Source: Lonicera japonica (lineage: Eukaryota; Streptophyta; Magnoliopsida; Dipsacales; Caprifoliaceae). From it: a DNA stretch of 64,000 bases. Below the pieces are notes generated by a model. That model made no database searches. It saw only the letters and a program-made list of their open reading frames with translations, and was not told the DNA's origin. Below, piece after piece: positions 59,163-64,000 of the stretch. The stretch is from NCBI GenBank assembly GCA_021464415.1, contig CM038471.1:35065234-35129233 (forward strand). Reading direction: 5' to 3'. A program made the translations under genes and the position numbers. The stretch's first letter is position 1. The number at the start of each line of letters is the position of its first letter.

Positions 59163-59345
59163 GGGGTGGGATTCAGTCGGTGGTCGGTTTGATTCGGTAC
59201 GTGGCTTATATACCAAAATCAAAACTATGATGCATGTTTTGTATTCTTGGTTCTCTGTTTTTGAAAACATGAAACCAAAACCAAACCACGTCATTCGGTT
59301 TTTCAAAATTTTGGGTATTTATAATTTTAGTATTATTCTGAATAT
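59163..59345. mobile_element. hAT-like fragment, left end only
   Basis: TAGGGGTGGGATTCAGTCGG followed by GGTCGGTTTGATTCGG, CAAAACCAAACCACG and CATTCGGTTTTTC. Same type of terminus and biased interior as the elements at 9307 and 60819. The right end is not evident. Confidence 0.45.
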
Positions 59346-59627
59346 TTTAGATATTTGAACTATTTTGTTTTCTCGGTATATAAACTTATTTTTTTTTAGC
59401 ATTTTTTTTCTTCAAGACAGAATATAATTATTCTTTACATATGTATTATGATTACTTTATTAATATAAAATTATTAAAATATACAGAACATTGAACTAAT
59501 GAGATACAAATACTATGAATTAAGCTATTCATATATATTAATAATTTATAATGTCGCATGTGGTTAGCATATATAAATATGTGTATATATATATAGATGC
59601 ATTTCAAATAAGGAGTGGCTTATCTAA

Positions 59628-60123
59628 GAACATCTCTAACAGTAGTGTATATTTAAGTTTTGTGTAAAATATACAAAATTTGTAAAAATTTTGAACTCCA
59701 GCAGTGTTTTAAATTTAACTTTTGTGTAAAACGAATGTGTAAAATATACCCCAAGTTTACACTGCCACATCAGCTTTTTCTTTTCTCAATTATTTTACAA
59801 TACTTTAAAATGTATTATCTTTTAATATAAATTATATAATTTAATAAAAAAATATATATCTAAAATCTACTCATTAAGACCAACAAATCAAGATCCATTG
59901 TTGTTATAATATTATGTATACCAAAATTCAAGAAAAAATAATAAAAAATTGCATAAAATAATATCTAATATGCATAGTTATCTTATTGGTTCATTCAAAA
60001 TTTACACAAAAGTTTAAAAATGTACAATTGGAGCATATTTGTTTTACACTTCAAGTTTTGTGTAAAAGTGTCCTGACACATAAGATTTACAAAAAAATAT
60101 TTACACAACGGTTGGAGATGCTC
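59628..60123. mobile_element. PIF/Harbinger-type MITE, 496 bp
   Basis: Ends GAACATCTCTAACAGTAGTG and (inverted) GAGCATCTCCAACCGTTGTG, with TAA on both sides (59625-59627 and 60124-60126), the 3-bp target of PIF/Harbinger elements. The interior repeats TTGTGTAAAA and TTTACAC in both orientations. No transposase. Confidence 0.85.
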
Positions 60124-60190
60124 TAATGGATTGGGTGACTTGAGGGCTCAAATTGATGCCTTTTTTAAAAATAAAATAAAATAAAATAAA

Positions 60191-60325
60191 TTTGGTGGAG
60201 ATGATATATATATTTCAATTTTGTAGTTAACAGAATTTCAGGTTGAATTTTTTGATCAAATTTGGCCGGAAACAATTTACTAATCATGGAAACAATCTCC
60301 ACCAAATTTTATTAAAAAATGCATC
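60191..60325. repeat. Short foldback piece of the intron-1 family
   Basis: TTTGGTGGAGATGAT at 60191 pairs with ATCTCCACCAAATTTTAT near 60294-60312; between them lie GTTAACAGAATTTCAGG and TTGAATTTTTTGATCAAATT, as in the elements at 4309 and 58204. Confidence 0.65.
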
Positions 60326-60816
60326 CATTTGAACATTAGAATCACTCAATTTGTACCAATTGATACTTAAGAACTTACTTGAAATTCACTATATATATAT
60401 ATATATAAAGGTTCAAGTTACATTGATGTAAGATTAAGAAATTTTACACATATCCATAACATTTTACTAGATTCACAATTTATCAATTCCACAGCTATAT
60501 AAGCTATTTTTATTGTATTTATCAAGTCTTAGAAGTTTCAAATCAATCCAATATTTGTTACCATATAATCATTATATTTACTTTTACTTAATTTTATTAA
60601 GTTCATAATTCAACACATAACATGATTATGATGAGGGACTTATACATCTTTGATTAATTTAATTTTTTGCACGCATCTTTGAGTTATTATAATTAACTAA
60701 TTTAATAGTTAGATGGACGAATTATTAAATTGACAGAAAGTTATGGACGGTATAAAGCATGTGTAACTTGAACATTCCCTATATATATATATGTATATAT
60801 ATATACCATAGCAATA
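60326..60816. other. Intergenic, no gene seen
   Basis: AT-rich with (AT)n tracts at about 60392 and 60781; nothing recognised. Confidence 0.5.
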
Positions 60817-60818
60817 CT

Positions 60819-61459
60819 ATTAGGGCTGGGACCGGTTCGGTTCTTGTCCTAAATGATAAGAACCGGAACCGAGAACCGAAAATTAAAAACGGTTCGATTT
60901 TGAGCTTTTTTTGTCAAGAACCGGAAGTGGAACCGAACCGGTTCTAACGGTTCGGTTCTTCGGGGAACCGTTGGACCGTTAAACCGTTATTCGTAGGAAC
61001 CGGCCAAAAACGGTTCTAACGGTAAAACTTAAAACTGTAAAAAATCGGTCTAAAAACCGTTAGAACCGTTAAAACGGTTCCTTTAATTAAATTGACCTAT
61101 AACCATTTTATAATAAGAACCGAACCGAACCGGTTTTTTTTCGGTTTTTTCTGTTCGGTTTTCGTTTTTCGGTTTATTTTCTACTTTTTTATAGCACATA
61201 ATAACATATAACCACAAATATTGCACATACTATGTATAAAATAGAAAGTTAACCTATATTTTATCCTCATTTTCACTATTTTTGGTTTTCTAATTTTTGA
61301 TATTTTCGATATTTCAATATTTGAAACAGTGAAACCAAAACCAATTCAAAGAAAATCTATATTTTTGGTTTTTTGTTATTTTGAATATGTGAAAATCAAA
61401 ACCAATTTTTTCGAATTGGTTCAGTTGTTAAGTTCTTACCATACCAATTTCCATCTCTA
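60819..61459. mobile_element. hAT-like element rich in ACCGGTTC words
   Basis: Starts TAGGGCTGGGACCGG and ends AATTTCCATCTCTA (inverted TAGAGATGGAAATT). The interior is dominated by GAACCGGTTCGG, ACCGTTAAACCG and CCGTTAGAACCG. No clean 8-bp duplication, so the ends are approximate. No coding sequence. Confidence 0.55.
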
Positions 61460-61464
61460 AAATT

Positions 61465-64000
61465 GACGGTCAATTTTTTTAAAAGAAATGACCGTCCTCT
61501 TTAAAGTTGATTTGATATATGAAATGTGTGTAGATATATCATTTAACTAAAAATCTCTTCTGAATTAAGTTCAACTACCATTCTTTAATTAGTTCGTGCT
61601 ACTTAGGAATATGTGAGTCAACCCAAGAATTTTATGTCTTTATCATCCATGGCTAGAAATTGCCTATCTAAATTAACCTAGGCAAAGATGATGATGATGA
61701 TGATGATATATATATATATACATATAACAAACATGTAGAAGATTGTTTAATTAGATACAACTCATTGTGCTAAACAGTTAATTAATTAATTGGACAAACA
61801 ATTTTATATTTATTAATTATTTAAAATGATGTAATATACATAAAATTTAATTTTACTTCTAAAAATAACATTTAGAGTTTGTTAAACAAATATTCTCATA
61901 TTTTAAACAAAAAAATAAATAAATTTTAAAACAAAAAATGAGTAAGAGATTTCCTTATTCCTGCCGAACTGCCATTCCACAAGATTATGCAACTATCAAA
62001 CTAGGCTAAGCAGGAGATCACTGCCTAACTCCTAAATTAGAACTAATCAGGGTAAGGGGTGATTTTTATAACACTAATTAATTACAGATATTAAACAAAT
62101 ATTCTCTATAGTCTGAAAATTAATTAACTAAAAAATCAAATTAAAAGAATTGAATTACAGCAAAGCCAAAGATAGAATTAAATTCTATAAAATAAGATCA
62201 TGTCAAGCAATTAATTAAAAAGAAGAGGAATAATAACTGTGAAAACATACATAGTTGACTTTTACAAAATAATACAGCTCATAGAGGTGTCTATAAGATA
62301 AGCTCACGAGTGCATGATGAGGTATGGAGAATACATGTACCTCTCTTTGTGGAGCCCACTTCTTTCTTTTTTAGTTTTCTATGGGTCCTCTTTTCTTTCT
62401 TCTTTCTTCTTTATTTTTTTTCCCGGGTCACCTTGCGATAACGTTAGTTTGAATCAAAGGCAAGTTATTCACGTTAAAACTAATAGATTCATGAAATATT
62501 ATTTGCGACTTGACGTTAAAGAATTTATCTAAACATTTAAACTTGAAACTTGTTACTTTATAAGGCATCAAGTTACAGACGTCAGCGGCTGATCTAGAAA
62601 TTAGCGGACATTTCTTTTTGAAATAAAATAAAATTAATTTTATGGAATATACATTTAAACTTGAGACTTGTTACTTTATAAGGCATCAAATCCCAAACGA
62701 CAGCGGCTGAACTAGAGGTTAACGGACTCGATCTTGTTTTTGAAAGAAAATAAAGTTAATTTTATGGATTTGATGCTCCTATTAGGACATTGCTAAGGTC
62801 AAGGTTGAAGGAACCTTCATAATGCCAGAGCTAGGTGACAAGCTAATACAGACAGGAATTATTAATTGCTAATTATTATTGTTATTGAGATTCTTTTTAT
62901 TTCATTTTTAGTTTATGAATGTGCTTAGAGAACATAAAATTTAATTTTTGAACAAGTCCTTTTATGTATGGATTTTTGTACGCCGACACTTAACTTGGTG
63001 GGATGGTTTTGTCCAAAATATTATTGTTTGAGGGGATGGGAGCATCTTAAACTAAAGTTTTTTAGGAATTTTTGGCACTTGTTTTCTCCCATATTAGAGG
63101 TACAGTTTATTTGAAAATTATGAAAAATTGTCTTTTACTTCAGTTTTAAATGGGTGATTGAACTTTTGCACACCTGAGATTTATCTATAGTGTCACTTTG
63201 GTCCTTATTGTTATATTTCTTTACATTTTGATCCTCAAAGTTTGAACTAAGTTTCACTTCCATTTAAATTTGGATGCTCTGTCAAATTTCCTACGGGGTG
63301 GAGATGATGGGGTCGGTCCATAGTTTTTCCTTCTTTTTGCTGGATTTAGCTCAAAAGGGTTGAAGATAGATAGTGCATCAATTTGTTCGCAATATATAGC
63401 CAACTTGATCCTCCCCGAGATGAGGGAACCCTAAGAGGGCCGCCAACTATAAACTATATACCTTGCGTATATGATCCATACTAGATCTTACCAATTGTCC
63501 ATCCTACCTTCTCTATGTTATTGACAACCCATATTTGGATTGGTAGTCTTTTAGTGGCATGTTTCAATCCTTCTCCTCGTTATATAGAAACAGTGAGTGC
63601 GCTACATGTTCTGGTAAAAGATACTATTAGTGCTCGGACAATTAGACATCTAACCTGTAATGCAACAACCCAATTGCAAGAGTGGGGGATCTATCAAATG
63701 AGCTATATCCCCCCACTGCATGGATTTTTCGACCAAAAAACTAATGAGACATACATCTAATTTTGGATGAAGTGCAACTCGATTAAAACTTTAAGAAACA
63801 AAATATAGAAAAATGAACACGAGGGACTAACGTGAGACAATAGGTAAATTTTATGGATAGAAGGTGAATTACTCATTTGAAATAGTTCAAAGATTATTTA
63901 ATATGGTATATACCCAAGTTCAAGTCTTATTTACTTCCTCTTCAAACCACTTTGATCTATATAATTGTATTAAAAGAATTTAAGACAGATGGGATATATT
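61465..64000. other. Intergenic, no gene seen
   Basis: Begins with a short inverted repeat (GACGGTCATTTCTTT / AAAGAAATGACCGTC type, 61465-61498). A (GAT)n-(AT)n tract lies at 61687-61722, and the tandem duplication at 62533-62767 is listed separately. Short frames at 62314-62532 and 63515-63760 have no family features. Confidence 0.5.
62533..62767. repeat. Tandem duplication, two units of about 118 bp
   Basis: Unit 1 is 62533-62650 and unit 2 is 62651-62767. Both read ACATTTAAACTTGARACTTG, TTACTTTATAAGGCATCAA, CAGCGGCTGA-CTAGA, TTTTTGAAA and TTAATTTTATGGA. Diverged at roughly one base in six. Origin unknown. Confidence 0.85.

Noticed and set aside
63515..63760. 81-codon open frame near the right edge
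   Set aside because: No family features or splice signals; it is about the length expected by chance in this composition.

Overview
This window is nuclear DNA of a flowering plant, most likely a eudicot. It is AT-rich, with GT-AG introns, many (AT)n tracts, nested LTR retrotransposons, MITEs and tRNA-derived SINEs. I see one host gene with good support: a seven- or eight-exon PIF3-type bHLH transcription factor on the + strand, with coding exons from 3945 to about 7269 (or 7723). It has the active-phytochrome-B-binding motif and a complete bHLH, and I see no break in it.

The middle 34 kb (14140-48094) is a nest of retrotransposons that can be resolved to the base at most junctions. The outer layer is a Ty3/gypsy element on the + strand with LTRs flanked by an exact 5-bp duplication (TTTGT at 14135-14139 and 48095-48099). 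Its 5' LTR was split by a second, 25-kb Ty3/gypsy element on the - strand (14416-39549), whose LTRs are 14416-15723 and 38204-39549. The inner element has a tRNA-Arg-like primer site and two RNase H-like segments, which mark it as Tat/Ogre lineage. It was in turn hit by a solo LTR in gag (35128-36460, duplication GGCTC), a probable second solo LTR (20094-22080, duplication CATTT) and a decayed Ty1/copia element (about 22558-28590).

Both gypsy elements carry an extra gene antisense to gag-pol, between pol and the 3' LTR. In the inner element this is a multi-exon gene with a plant mobile domain (PMD), starting near 16166 and stopping at 28776, only 70 bp from the convergent pol stop. In the outer element it resembles the 'putative gypsy type transposon' (Transposase_28) family and ends in a charged, coiled-coil-like tail (43910-46778). 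All these genes are broken by stops, frameshifts or deletions. The stops are mostly of the kind made by C:G to T:A change, as expected for silenced, methylated repeats.

The flanks (8.1-14.1 kb and 48.1-64 kb) hold no gene I can support. They hold small transposons: hAT-like elements (9307-9929; 55414-56031 with an exact 8-bp duplication; related ones at 53312, 56093, 57174, 59163 and 60819), a PIF/Harbinger MITE (59628-60123), a foldback family (intron 1 of the PIF3 gene, 58204-58574, 60191-60325), a TRIM-like mini-retrotransposon (53683-54012) and two SINE-type insertions with exact target duplications (11151-11321 and 54748-54915). I found no rRNA, tRNA or CRISPR array.
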